The notes beneath the pieces are model-generated. The model saw nothing but the letters and a program-made list of their open reading frames with translations, did not search any database and was not told the origin of the DNA. This document shows, one piece after another, positions 52,908 to 60,752 of a stretch of DNA of 64,000 bases. Within the stretch, counting starts at the first letter, position 1. Each line of letters begins with the position of its first letter. The position numbers and the translations under genes were made by a program. The DNA lies in NCBI GenBank assembly GCA_028873965.1, contig JAPPMU010000052.1:59223-123222 (forward strand), in the 5' to 3' direction. The stretch comes from Chloroflexota bacterium. Its GTDB lineage: Bacteria > Chloroflexota > Dehalococcoidia > Lucifugimonadales > UBA3495.

Positions 52908-52916
52908 AGTATAGCA
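52908..52916 (-). promoter_or_regulatory. Extended -10 upstream of the LLM oxidoreductase
   Basis: The minus strand reads TGC-TATACT, 47 bp before the start codon, without a clear -35. Confidence 0.45.
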
Positions 52917-52997
52917 GCGCGCCCGACGCGCTTCGCAAAGCATATCTGTCGTGTGCAGCTGTTCAGATTTTTTGATGTGACTGTCTCACACGAAAAC

Positions 52998-53096
52998 CGT
53001 CATACCGGCGAAAGCCGGTATCCAGGGAGCCGGCTCACAAGCAAACGCGAGCAGGGTAATAATTTCCTCGATTCCGGCTCAAGGCCGGAATAACGA
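52998..53096. repeat. Inverted repeat, second type
   Basis: The left arm contains ATACCGGCGAAAGCCGGTAT, itself a small palindrome; the right arm contains ATTCCGGCTCAAGGCCGGAAT. Together they form a two-hairpin unit of about 100 bp in the 388-bp gap before the cysteine dioxygenase-like gene. The rest of that gap holds the two promoter candidates and no gene. Confidence 0.7.
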
Positions 53097-53188
53097 GCTG
53101 GAAATTCAACTGCCTCATCGAATCTGAATAGTTACTGTCGTATCGCGTCCATGCGCCGGGCGTTTTGACGTGCTTCAATGCCCGTATA

Positions 53189-53218
53189 TTGCCACCGCAG
53201 ATGCCACGCGGTTACACT
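53189..53218 (+). promoter_or_regulatory. Possible promoter of the cysteine dioxygenase-like gene
   Basis: TTGCCA (53189-53194), an 18-bp spacer and TACACT (53213-53218), each four of six consensus bases, 31 bp before the ATG. Confidence 0.35.
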
Positions 53219-53249
53219 GATGCCACCAACTCAGGGGAGGATTTGTTCA

Positions 53250-53837
53250 ATGGTCGCCGTCCGGTACGCTTTGGAAGATTTCGTGAACGACATGGAGGAT
53301 CTTCTGGCTTCCCAGCCCACCAATGAGAAGATCTTCGACAAGGGCTCGGACTGCCTGTCGCGCCTTATCGCCAATCCCGACGCCATCCCCGAACGATTCC
53401 GCCTGCCCGTTGGCTCGGGAAGCCGCTCAAATCACGGTTCGTGGCTGCTCCACCATAGCCACGACAGCGGCCTGCTGGTAACGGCCGTCGTGTGGGGCCC
53501 CGGCGACCATGCCGCTCCGCATGACCACCGCACCTGGGGTATGATCGGCGTTATGGACAACGCCCTCACCGAGACCCGCTTCCGTCGCGTCGATGACCGC
53601 GAGCGTGAAGATTGGGCCCAGTTGGAGCGGGACCGTTCCGCCGTGGTCAAGCCGGGCGAAATCAGCCTGCTGATCCCTGAAGTTGACGAAATACACCAGA
53701 TGGACAACTTCACCGACCGGCCCACCGTCGAGATCCACGTCTACGGCCAGGATCTCCGGGGCCTCGAGCGCGTCCGCTACAGCCTCGAAACCGGCGCCAT
53801 ACGGCAGATGATGACGGAAAAGTACGACAACTGCTGA
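53250..53837 (+). CDS. Cysteine dioxygenase-family (cupin thiol dioxygenase) protein
   Basis: A 195-residue cupin. The metal His pair is in HAAPHDHRTWGMIGVM, near residues 90-92; the third His is in VEIHVYGQDL at about residue 160. The family oxidises a thiol (cysteine, or 3-mercaptopropionate) to its sulfinate with O2 and Fe(II). ATG 53250 is chosen because AGGGGAGGA precedes it; the longer reading includes the promoter. It is followed after 277 bp by a four-domain rhodanese protein, a common neighbour of this family in Proteobacteria as I recall. The substrate is likely cysteine or 3-mercaptopropionate. Confidence 0.87.
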   Translation: MVAVRYALEDFVNDMEDLLASQPTNEKIFDKGSDCLSRLIANPDAIPERFRLPVGSGSRSNHGSWLLHHSHDSGLLVTAVVWGPGDHAAPHDHRTWGMIGVMDNALTETRFRRVDDREREDWAQLERDRSAVVKPGEISLLIPEVDEIHQMDNFTDRPTVEIHVYGQDLRGLERVRYSLETGAIRQMMTEKYDNC

Positions 53838-54114
53838 TCCCGCGTTGCCGAGCGGGGGCGGTAACCTGCTCCCGCGTGTATACTTAATCTATACGACAAA
53901 AGAACGTTCTCTCGTCAGATATACCGAATTTCGGTTCTCGCCTCGGCTCCCGTTGGGCACGAGGGTCGACGCCTCCGAAATCTCCAAACTCATAACTGGA
54001 TATTCAGTCGGTCGCCTGCCCACGTCGACGATATGATCGACGCCCTACTTCGCGCGACCGCCTGCGAATTGTTTTTGATTGGAACCGACTGGCCCTGTCG
54101 ACGGAGATGCGCTG

Positions 54115-55734
54115 ATGGCTAAATCGTTTGCTCCCGAGCGGCTCAACGAGCTGTTCAACGACACTACTCCCTTTGCCCTGATCGACGTCCGCGAACCGGG
54201 CGAATACAACTCCAGCCACATCCCGGGAAGCAGCCTGATGCCCCGCCGCAGGTTGGAGTTCGACCTGCACGACGCCGTACCCCATGCGGGCACGTTGATC
54301 GTGCTCTGTGACGATGACGGGCGCCGGGTGTCCCAGGCCGTGGCAACCGTCGAGGCCATGGGATTTTCCAACGTCGTCTGGCTGGAAGGCGGCATCAACC
54401 GCTGGATGAGCTTGGACTTTCCAACCGAATGGGGCGTCAACGTCCCCAGCAAGGACTTCGGCGAAAAGGTCGAAGTCGTCCACCACGTGCCGGAAATCGA
54501 TGCCATCGAGCTGCGCGCCCGGATGGACCGCGGCGAGAAAATGGTGATCCTCGACACGCGAACCCCCGAGGAATACCGCCGCTTCTGCATCCCCGGCGGC
54601 CGCAGCGTGCCCGGCGGCGAACTGGCCCTCCGCATAACCGACATCACTGAGGATCTCGACCCGGATACTACCGTGGTGGTGAACTGTGCCGGGCGAACCC
54701 GCAGCATCATCGGCACCCGCGTTCTGCAACGCATGGGTCTGGACCGTGAAGTCGTGGGCCTCAAAAACGGCACCTCCGGCTGGGTGCTGGCCGGCTACGA
54801 TCTGGAATCCGGAGCCACCCGCGACCGGCTTCCCAACGTATCCGCGGAAGGACGGGCCGCGGCGGAAGCCTACGCTGACCGGTGTGCCGTCGAAGACGGC
54901 GTGCGCTTCCTGGACGTCGCCGGCCTTGACGCCATGGCCGACCGCAGCGTTACCGAGAGCATCTACTTCATCGACGTCCGCACCTCCGAGGAATACGACC
55001 GCGGCCGCATCCCCGGCTTCCGTTGGTTCCCCGGCGGACAGTGCGTCCAGCGCAGCGATGACGTCGCTGTCGTGAAGAACGCGCCCATAGTGTTTTGCTG
55101 CGATGGCAAGGCCAGGGCTACCCTGACCGCGTCCTGGTTCCGACAGCTTGGACACGAAGAGGTCTATGCTGTCGACGGCGGCACCGGGGCGTGGGTCGCT
55201 GATGATCGTCCCTTGGAGTCGGGCATGAGCATCGCCGCCTTGAACGACGGCTCTATCTCCGGCGAGACCGAGTCGGAACTGTTGGTGGAGGCGCGTCGCA
55301 CGGTGCCCACCGTGTCGGCCCGAGCTCTCGACCAGAGCCAGCCCGACGTGATCATCTTCGTCGACACCAGCCAGGAATTCGCCCGTGCCCACGTGCCGGG
55401 GTCCCGCTGGGTCCCGCGCGGTTGGCTGGAATGGCAGATCACTGACCACGTCCGGTCCAACGACGCCTCCATCGTGGTTACCTGCGTGGATGGGCGTCAG
55501 TCCCTGCTGGCGGCGACGACGCTCCGTCAGCTTGGCTATTCCAACGTGCGGGCCCTGGCGGGCGGAGTCACTTCGTGGCAAGCGTCTCGCCTGCCCGTGG
55601 AAGAAGGCCTGGCCGGGGTGATGCGTACCCCGTCGGACATAGTGTTCAGCGGCCCGGACCGCACCTACGCCGACATGCAGAACTATCTGCGCTGGGAGAC
55701 CGCGCTGGGCGAGAAATACGCGCCGGGCGCATAA
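54115..55734 (+). CDS. Rhodanese-like protein with four tandem domains
   Basis: A 539-residue protein of four rhodanese domains. Domain 1 ends with Cys65 (VLCDDDGRR), domain 2 with Cys191 (NCAGRTRS), domain 3 with Cys328-Cys329 (FCCDGKAR), domain 4 with Cys457 (TCVDGRQS). All four keep the DxR-type start (IDVREPGEYN, LDTRTPEEYR, IDVRTSEEYD, VDTSQEFA), the last being degenerate. It should move sulfane sulfur between thiosulfate, persulfides or thiols. Start ATG 54115 with ACGGAG upstream. The pair with the dioxygenase-like gene and the sulfite-oxidase-like gene further on suggests oxidative sulfur metabolism. Confidence 0.9.
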   Translation: MAKSFAPERLNELFNDTTPFALIDVREPGEYNSSHIPGSSLMPRRRLEFDLHDAVPHAGTLIVLCDDDGRRVSQAVATVEAMGFSNVVWLEGGINRWMSLDFPTEWGVNVPSKDFGEKVEVVHHVPEIDAIELRARMDRGEKMVILDTRTPEEYRRFCIPGGRSVPGGELALRITDITEDLDPDTTVVVNCAGRTRSIIGTRVLQRMGLDREVVGLKNGTSGWVLAGYDLESGATRDRLPNVSAEGRAAAEAYADRCAVEDGVRFLDVAGLDAMADRSVTESIYFIDVRTSEEYDRGRIPGFRWFPGGQCVQRSDDVAVVKNAPIVFCCDGKARATLTASWFRQLGHEEVYAVDGGTGAWVADDRPLESGMSIAALNDGSISGETESELLVEARRTVPTVSARALDQSQPDVIIFVDTSQEFARAHVPGSRWVPRGWLEWQITDHVRSNDASIVVTCVDGRQSLLAATTLRQLGYSNVRALAGGVTSWQASRLPVEEGLAGVMRTPSDIVFSGPDRTYADMQNYLRWETALGEKYAPGA

Positions 55735-55763
55735 GGACCGTTGCATTCAACGGAGGCAGCGTT

Positions 55764-56444
55764 ATGGCCACGCAAGCGCCAGAACCAACCGTAGTTGGCC
55801 CGGCGACGGATAACGCGGACGACTTGACCCCTTTCCCCCTGGTTGGTCCGCTGCGTTTGAAGTTGGCCGCGCTGGGAGTTGACGGCAGTGCCCCGGATTT
55901 CGGCGAAAAGCTATGCCTGCTTTCCCGGGACAATGAATGTTATGAGTTTGAATACTCAGCAAAAGGGGAACTGATCATAATGCCTCCGGTCGGCGCAGAA
56001 GGCAGCCATGGCGAGCAGGGGATCAATTACGCCGTGTACGGCTGGGGACTGGAGAATCCCGGACGCACCTACCCGCAAACCTCATTGTTCCGCCTGCCCA
56101 GCGGAGCGCAGTACATGCCCGATGCCGCTTGGATCTCCCAGGAACGCTTTGATAACCTGACCGCCTTGGAACAGCGGGGCTCCATCAATGGAGCCCCCGA
56201 CTTTGTGATTGAGCTGCATTCCCGCTCCGACAGCCTGAGAGCCGGCCTCGCCAAAATGCAGGAATGGATGGATGCCGGCGCGAGGATGGGCTGGTATATC
56301 CACCCATACCGGCGCCGGGTCTATGTGTACCGTGCCGGCCGGGAAGTTGAAGTGCTGGAAAACCCGGAAACGCTGTCCGGCGAAGACCTGATGCCCGGCT
56401 TTGTGCTGGAGGTGCGGCGGCTGATTTTTGACCGCTACGAATAG
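55764..56444 (+). CDS. Uma2-family putative restriction-endonuclease-fold protein, copy 1
   Basis: A 226-residue protein of the Uma2 (DUF820) family, a PD-(D/E)xK nuclease-like fold. Core: FEYSAKGELIIMPPVG, MPDAAWISQERF, then APDFVIELHSRSDSLRAGLAKMQEW (PD...E) and LGEDLMPGFVLEV near the end. It shares its N-terminal block (FPLVGPLRLKLAALGV) and its core with copies 2 and 3. No methylase partner is adjacent. Uma2 proteins occur in many copies in cyanobacteria and Chloroflexi; function not established. ATG 55764 follows GGAGG. Confidence 0.9.
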   Translation: MATQAPEPTVVGPATDNADDLTPFPLVGPLRLKLAALGVDGSAPDFGEKLCLLSRDNECYEFEYSAKGELIIMPPVGAEGSHGEQGINYAVYGWGLENPGRTYPQTSLFRLPSGAQYMPDAAWISQERFDNLTALEQRGSINGAPDFVIELHSRSDSLRAGLAKMQEWMDAGARMGWYIHPYRRRVYVYRAGREVEVLENPETLSGEDLMPGFVLEVRRLIFDRYE

Positions 56445-56689
56445 CCGTCGTCGGTTGCCACCAGGTCGCTTTCTTCCGGGTTCGGTTCTATCCGCAGCGT
56501 CTGCACTATCCGGTTGTACGTCGATTCCGACTCGTGGGTCTGACCCACGTGGCGGGTCGCCGCGTCCTCCGCGCGCCGCCGGTCGTCGAAGATGTCGTAC
56601 CAGTCGCACTCGGCGCAGTCCACGCGCCACTCCGTTCTCCCCGTGGGGACCTGCTCCGTAATCTCGACGATGATGTGCAGCGTGGTCAC
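56435..56689 (-). CDS. Small zinc-finger-like protein
   Basis: An 84-residue protein I do not recognise as a named family. A C-x2-C-x18-H-x4-H pattern (Cys25, Cys28, His47, His52: CAEC...RHVGQTH) suggests one structural zinc. The first 20 residues form a beta strand, the last 30 are acidic and polar. It lies on the minus strand, and its 3' end overlaps the end of Uma2 copy 1 by 10 bp. Probable real gene because of the tidy motif and a ribosome-binding site (AGGAGG just upstream on the minus strand). Confidence 0.65.
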   Translation of the reverse strand: MTTLHIIVEITEQVPTGRTEWRVDCAECDWYDIFDDRRRAEDAATRHVGQTHESESTYNRIVQTLRIEPNPEESDLVATDDGYS

Positions 56690-56889
56690 TGGAACCTCCT
56701 GGCGTTCCTGCGGGGTGCGACTACCCGCGATTGTTCATCCGGCTGCCCCCGGTGTCAAATCATGCCATCCCGGGACTTTGGAAAAGCCCTGGTGAGCGGC
56801 GGTCGCTACTTGCCGCTGCGCCGCCGGCATGGGAAACTGACACATCGCCGGCTTGGGTCCGGCCATCCAATCATGGAGACGCACACCAA

Positions 56890-58095
56890 ATGACTACCCA
56901 GCAGAATTCCCCGGACAATCAGGCCGACGATGCCGCCCGGCCGGACTTTTTGCAAATGGACGGCGCTCACTCTTCGGACGCCGACGACAAAACCGACTCC
57001 TGGTACGGTTGGCCCCACAAGAAGGTCGAACCCGTTACCCTGCCTCGGCCCGATGGCAAGACCGAGCGCGTCCGCACTCCGGTCATGGACCTGGAGGGCC
57101 TCATCACGCCCACCGAGTTGCACTACGTCGTCCAGCATTTCGGCGTGCCCGACACGGTGGCCGTCCGCGACTGGTCACTGTCCGTCGATGGCGAGGTCAA
57201 AAAGCCTCTGCGCCTGAACTACGACGACGTCCGCCGTTTCCCTTCCCGCTCCGTCCGCACCGTGATGGAATGCTCCGGCAGCGACGCCACCTACTTCGAG
57301 TACTTCAAGGGCGAGGGTCCCCGGCCTTCGCGTACCCAAGAGCGCATGATCCTCTCCGGCAGCGAGTGGACCGGTGTGCCGTTGGCCGCCGTCCTCAACG
57401 CGGCCGGCCTCACCGGGCGCGCCACCCACATCCGTGCCGAGGGTTGGGATGAGGGCGTGCCCGCTACCGCCGAAGAGGGAACCGAGCCGTTCTTCTACGA
57501 TAAGGGCCTTCCCCTCCAGAAGGCGCTCCATCCCGACACCATCCTCGCCTACGCCCAGAACGGCCAGATATTGGAGCACCTGCACGGCGCCCCCATTCGC
57601 CTCCTGGTGCCCGGCTGGTCCGGTAACTGGTCGGTCAAGTGGCTGCGCCGCCTGGAAGTCCTGGATCACGAGCCCGACTGCTGGTACCACTACAACTTCT
57701 ACTACTATGGCGATTCGGCGGACGATCCCAACAAGGAACTGATCACCACCATTGGCGTAAAGTCGCTGGTGTCCCAGCCCAACGACGACACGTCCACGCT
57801 GCCCGCCGGCCAGCACGTAGTGCGCGGCTACGCCTGGAGCGGCAGCGGCGCCATCACCCAGGTCGACGTCAGCGTCGACGGCGGGAAGTCATGGCAGCCG
57901 GCCCGCCTGGAGGAACCGGCGGAACGCTGGATGTGGCGGCGCTGGTCTTGGGTCTGGGACGCCACCCCCGGTCAGTACTCCGTCATGTCCCGCGCCACCG
58001 ATAGCGTCGGCAACGTCCAGTCCCACGAGCCGCGCTACAACAACATGCGCAAGAACTTCAGCGCCATCGTCGGCTACGACATAACGGTGGAATAA
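56890..58095 (+). CDS. Sulfite oxidase-like molybdopterin enzyme
   Basis: A 401-residue protein of the sulfite oxidase family, with the molybdopterin domain (about residues 75-260) and a C-terminal Mo-co dimerisation domain (about 290-401). The Mo ligand Cys is Cys128 in MECSGSDATYFE. This resembles SoxC/YedY-type (ECSGN) rather than animal-type QCAGNRR. LRLLVPGWSGNWSVKWL and YGDSADDPNK follow. No signal peptide or Tat motif is visible, which is unusual for the family; the start could be further upstream. It probably oxidises sulfite to sulfate. The block includes the thiol dioxygenase and rhodanese upstream. Confidence 0.87.
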   Translation: MTTQQNSPDNQADDAARPDFLQMDGAHSSDADDKTDSWYGWPHKKVEPVTLPRPDGKTERVRTPVMDLEGLITPTELHYVVQHFGVPDTVAVRDWSLSVDGEVKKPLRLNYDDVRRFPSRSVRTVMECSGSDATYFEYFKGEGPRPSRTQERMILSGSEWTGVPLAAVLNAAGLTGRATHIRAEGWDEGVPATAEEGTEPFFYDKGLPLQKALHPDTILAYAQNGQILEHLHGAPIRLLVPGWSGNWSVKWLRRLEVLDHEPDCWYHYNFYYYGDSADDPNKELITTIGVKSLVSQPNDDTSTLPAGQHVVRGYAWSGSGAITQVDVSVDGGKSWQPARLEEPAERWMWRRWSWVWDATPGQYSVMSRATDSVGNVQSHEPRYNNMRKNFSAIVGYDITVE

Positions 58096-58122
58096 GCCCG
58101 AGTCTGCCCAGGGGTAACCGCG

Positions 58123-58821
58123 ATGACTACTGCAACCAGATCGCCTGCCGGGTCCGGTGAACAGCCGCAACCCGGCAGTGCGGCCGAATTCCCCCTGGTC
58201 GGCCAACTGCGCCTCAACCTGTCGGCACTGGGCATCGAACCGGACGCGCCCGATTTTGCCGAGCGGTTCTTCCGCATGGCCTGCGACAACGAGCTGTACC
58301 GCCTCGAATTTTCAGCAGATGGAGAACTGATCGTTATGCCACCGTCCGGCTGGGAAAGTGGAGCTAATGAACAAGCCGCCAGTTCCAGGGTAGCGATTTG
58401 GCAGGATGACAACGGCGGGCTCAGTTTTCCTCCCACGGTGATGTTCAACTTACCCAGCGGGGCCCGGTACATCCCCGATGCCTCTTGGATCAGCCAGGAA
58501 CACTACGAGCGCCTGCTCTCCCAAGAATATCAGAGCACCATCGACGGCGCGCCTGACTTTGTGGTGGAAGTCCGCTCCCGGACCGACAACCTTGCCGACG
58601 GCCTCGCCAAGATGCAGGAGTGGATGGACGGCGGCGCCCGTTTGGGTTGGTATCTTGACCCTTACGAGACGCGGGCTTACGTATTTCGCCCGGGCCAGCC
58701 CGCCGAAGTTCTGGACAACCCGGAATCCCTGTCCGGCGAGGATGTTCTGCCCGGCTTCGTGTTCGAGGTGCGGCGGCTAATTTTTGCCCGACACAACCCG
58801 CAGGCGGGCCACGGAGAATAA
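58123..58821 (+). CDS. Uma2-family protein, copy 2
   Basis: A 232-residue Uma2 protein. N-terminal LVGQLRLNLSALGIEPDAPD, EFSADGELIVMPPSG, IPDASWISQEHYERL, then the APDFVVEVRSRTDNLADG core. Its last about 80 residues are almost identical to copy 3 (LADGLAKMQEWMDGGARLGW, YETRAYVFRPGQP). It lies 27 bp after the sulfite-oxidase-like gene and is probably in the same transcript; ATG 58123 is 5 bp upstream of the shared pattern TT-rich start. Function not established. Confidence 0.9.
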   Translation: MTTATRSPAGSGEQPQPGSAAEFPLVGQLRLNLSALGIEPDAPDFAERFFRMACDNELYRLEFSADGELIVMPPSGWESGANEQAASSRVAIWQDDNGGLSFPPTVMFNLPSGARYIPDASWISQEHYERLLSQEYQSTIDGAPDFVVEVRSRTDNLADGLAKMQEWMDGGARLGWYLDPYETRAYVFRPGQPAEVLDNPESLSGEDVLPGFVFEVRRLIFARHNPQAGHGE

Positions 58822-59510
58822 CGGCATGACTACTGTCGCCTCCACCTCGGCGCCGGGGCTCCCCGGAGCAGTGCATCAGGCTCCCGTCAGGGATGTGGCC
58901 GGTCTCTCCTTGGTCGGCCAACTGCGCCTGAACCTGTCAGCATTGGGCATCGATCCCAACGCGCCCGACTTTGCGGAACTGCTGTCCCGGCTGGCCATGG
59001 ACAACGAACCCTATGGCTTTGAAATTTCCGCAAAAGGAGAGCTCATAGTAATGCCGCCACCGGGCCCGGACGGCAACCTTGACGAACGCGACGTCAACGA
59101 TTCGCTATCCGATTGGAGGCGCAACAACACCGGCGAGAACTACACCCAAACCGCCCTGTTCCGGCTGCGGGGAGTAGGCCGACGGATGCCCGACGCCGCC
59201 TGGATTACCCAGGAGCGCTACGATAATCTCACTCCACACGAGCGCAGCGTTGAGATTATCGGCGCGCCCGACTTTGTGGTTGAAGTCCGCTCCCGGACCG
59301 ACAACCTTGCCGACGGCCTCGCCAAGATGCAGGAATGGATGGACGGCGGCGCCCGTCTGGGCTGGTATATCGACCCTTACGAAACTCGGGCCTACGTATT
59401 TCGTCCGGGCCAGCCCGTTGAAATCCTGGACGACCCGGAAAGCCTTTCCGGTGAGGACCTGCTGCCCGGCTTCGTGTTCGAGGTGCGGCGACTCATTTTC
59501 GCCCGCCACG
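58548..59510. repeat. Near-identical C-terminal segments in Uma2 copies 2 and 3
   Basis: About 245 bp in copy 2 (58548-58792) matches copy 3 (59267-59510) with few differences, including a run of identical bases around the LADGLAKMQEW codons. The N-terminal halves are more divergent. This indicates a recent duplication or gene conversion. Confidence 0.8.
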
Positions 59511-59536
59511 GCCAGTTTTCTGGCAATGGAGACTAA
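58826..59536 (+). CDS. Uma2-family protein, copy 3
   Basis: A 236-residue Uma2 protein. LVGQLRLNLSALGIDPNAPD, EISAKGELIVMPPPG, MPDAAWITQERYDNL, APDFVVEVRSRTDNL and the C-terminal LPGFVFEVRRLIF are present. Its start follows the copy 2 stop by only 4 bp and its stop is 4 bp before the acyl-CoA-dehydrogenase-like gene, so copies 2 and 3 and that gene form a tight plus-strand series. GGAG is just upstream of ATG 58826. Function not established. Confidence 0.9.
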   Translation: MTTVASTSAPGLPGAVHQAPVRDVAGLSLVGQLRLNLSALGIDPNAPDFAELLSRLAMDNEPYGFEISAKGELIVMPPPGPDGNLDERDVNDSLSDWRRNNTGENYTQTALFRLRGVGRRMPDAAWITQERYDNLTPHERSVEIIGAPDFVVEVRSRTDNLADGLAKMQEWMDGGARLGWYIDPYETRAYVFRPGQPVEILDDPESLSGEDLLPGFVFEVRRLIFARHGQFSGNGD

Positions 59537-59540
59537 AAGC

Positions 59541-60695
59541 ATGACGACCATCGCCTCCATCCTGGAACAGGCCCCCACCGTCGCGGCGGAATGGGCTGAA
59601 GAGCGGGCCGACCGCCAACAGCGCACCAAGGCCGACCCCGCCGACTACGCGCGCCTGGCCGACATCGGCGTGCCCCTCATGGCCGTGCCCACCGATCTCG
59701 GCGGCACCTGGGAGAGCATCGAACAGTCCGCCCGGCCCATCTGCTCCATGCTGAGAAAGCTGGCCGTCGGCGACCCGTCAATCACCCTGGCCAGCGCCAT
59801 GCACCATCTCGTGCTGGCGTCCTGGCGCCTGCCCACCGTACCCGAACCGTTCACCGCCGGCTGGATCAAGCAGCGCAACTCAGTCTTCGACAGCGTACAC
59901 AGCGGTTGCTGGTGGGGCACCATCGTCAGCGAGCCCGGCTCCGGCGGCGATACTTCCCGCACCGCCTCCGTGTGCGAGCCCGATGGCGCCTCCGATTTCG
60001 GTTACCGGATTTCCGGCCAGAAGCATTTCGGCAGCGGCTCCGGCCTCACTTCGTTCATGACTACCCGTGCGCTGGCCGCTGGTGAAACCGCCCCCGACCT
60101 GTTCTTCATGGAGGTTCGCAACCACCCGTGGGACGGCTCCACCGGCCTGAAGCTGACCGCCGAATGGCGCGGCCACGGCATGAAGTCCACCAACAGCCAC
60201 GCCTTCGAGTTCTCCCAGTTTCCCGCCACCCGCGTCGCCTGGCCCAACCACCAGGCCGAACTCATGGGAGCCAACGGCGGTCTGGGTGCGGCCGCGTTCA
60301 CGTCGGTAATCGTGGGCGTGGTCGATGCCGCCATGGACCATGTGCGCCCCCGCATCAAGAACGGCATGGCGTCCGACCCCGGCCTGCGCGCGTATCAGCA
60401 GGTCGAATGGGCCCACGCCGAGCAGGAAGCTTGGCTCATCGGCCAGGCGTGGGAAGGCGCTATCCGCTGCCTCGAAACCAACACCGGCCGCCGCGAACTC
60501 CTCCTGGCCAAGGAAAGCGTGGCCCGTCTCGCCGAGGACTGCCTGGGACGTCTCTGCAAGCTGTCCGGCGGCAGCGCCTATACCCGCTACTCCCCGCTGT
60601 CCGTCTGGTACGACGACGTGCGCGCCCTGGGCTACCTCCGACCGCCGTGGGCCCTGGCCTGGGATCAGGTCTTCCAGCAGAGCCTGGCCGAGTGA
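59541..60695 (+). CDS. Acyl-CoA dehydrogenase-like flavoprotein
   Basis: A 384-residue protein of the acyl-CoA dehydrogenase fold. It has the N-terminal helical domain, a middle beta domain ([35 protein letters not shown]) and a C-terminal helical domain ([19 protein letters not shown]). The catalytic Glu of classical dehydrogenases is not at its usual place; the shape is closer to the DszC/SfnB flavin monooxygenase branch, which handles sulfur compounds. That branch assignment is a suggestion. Start ATG 59541, four bases after the Uma2 stop, with GGAG upstream. It is the last gene of the block before the restriction enzyme. Confidence 0.82.
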   Translation: MTTIASILEQAPTVAAEWAEERADRQQRTKADPADYARLADIGVPLMAVPTDLGGTWESIEQSARPICSMLRKLAVGDPSITLASAMHHLVLASWRLPTVPEPFTAGWIKQRNSVFDSVHSGCWWGTIVSEPGSGGDTSRTASVCEPDGASDFGYRISGQKHFGSGSGLTSFMTTRALAAGETAPDLFFMEVRNHPWDGSTGLKLTAEWRGHGMKSTNSHAFEFSQFPATRVAWPNHQAELMGANGGLGAAAFTSVIVGVVDAAMDHVRPRIKNGMASDPGLRAYQQVEWAHAEQEAWLIGQAWEGAIRCLETNTGRRELLLAKESVARLAEDCLGRLCKLSGGSAYTRYSPLSVWYDDVRALGYLRPPWALAWDQVFQQSLAE

Positions 60696-60752
60696 AGCCC
60701 CCGCTGGTGAACAACGCCGGCCGGTGAACGACGCCATTGACCGTATCCGGAA

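Noticed and set aside
53845..54036. A possible 63-codon gene between the dioxygenase and rhodanese genes
   Set aside because: No ribosome-binding site and no similarity I recognise. The 277-bp space holds no other signal.
54004..55746. A 580-codon minus-strand open frame over the rhodanese gene
   Set aside because: It mirrors the codon positions of the rhodanese gene, which has four well-formed domains; no independent motif.
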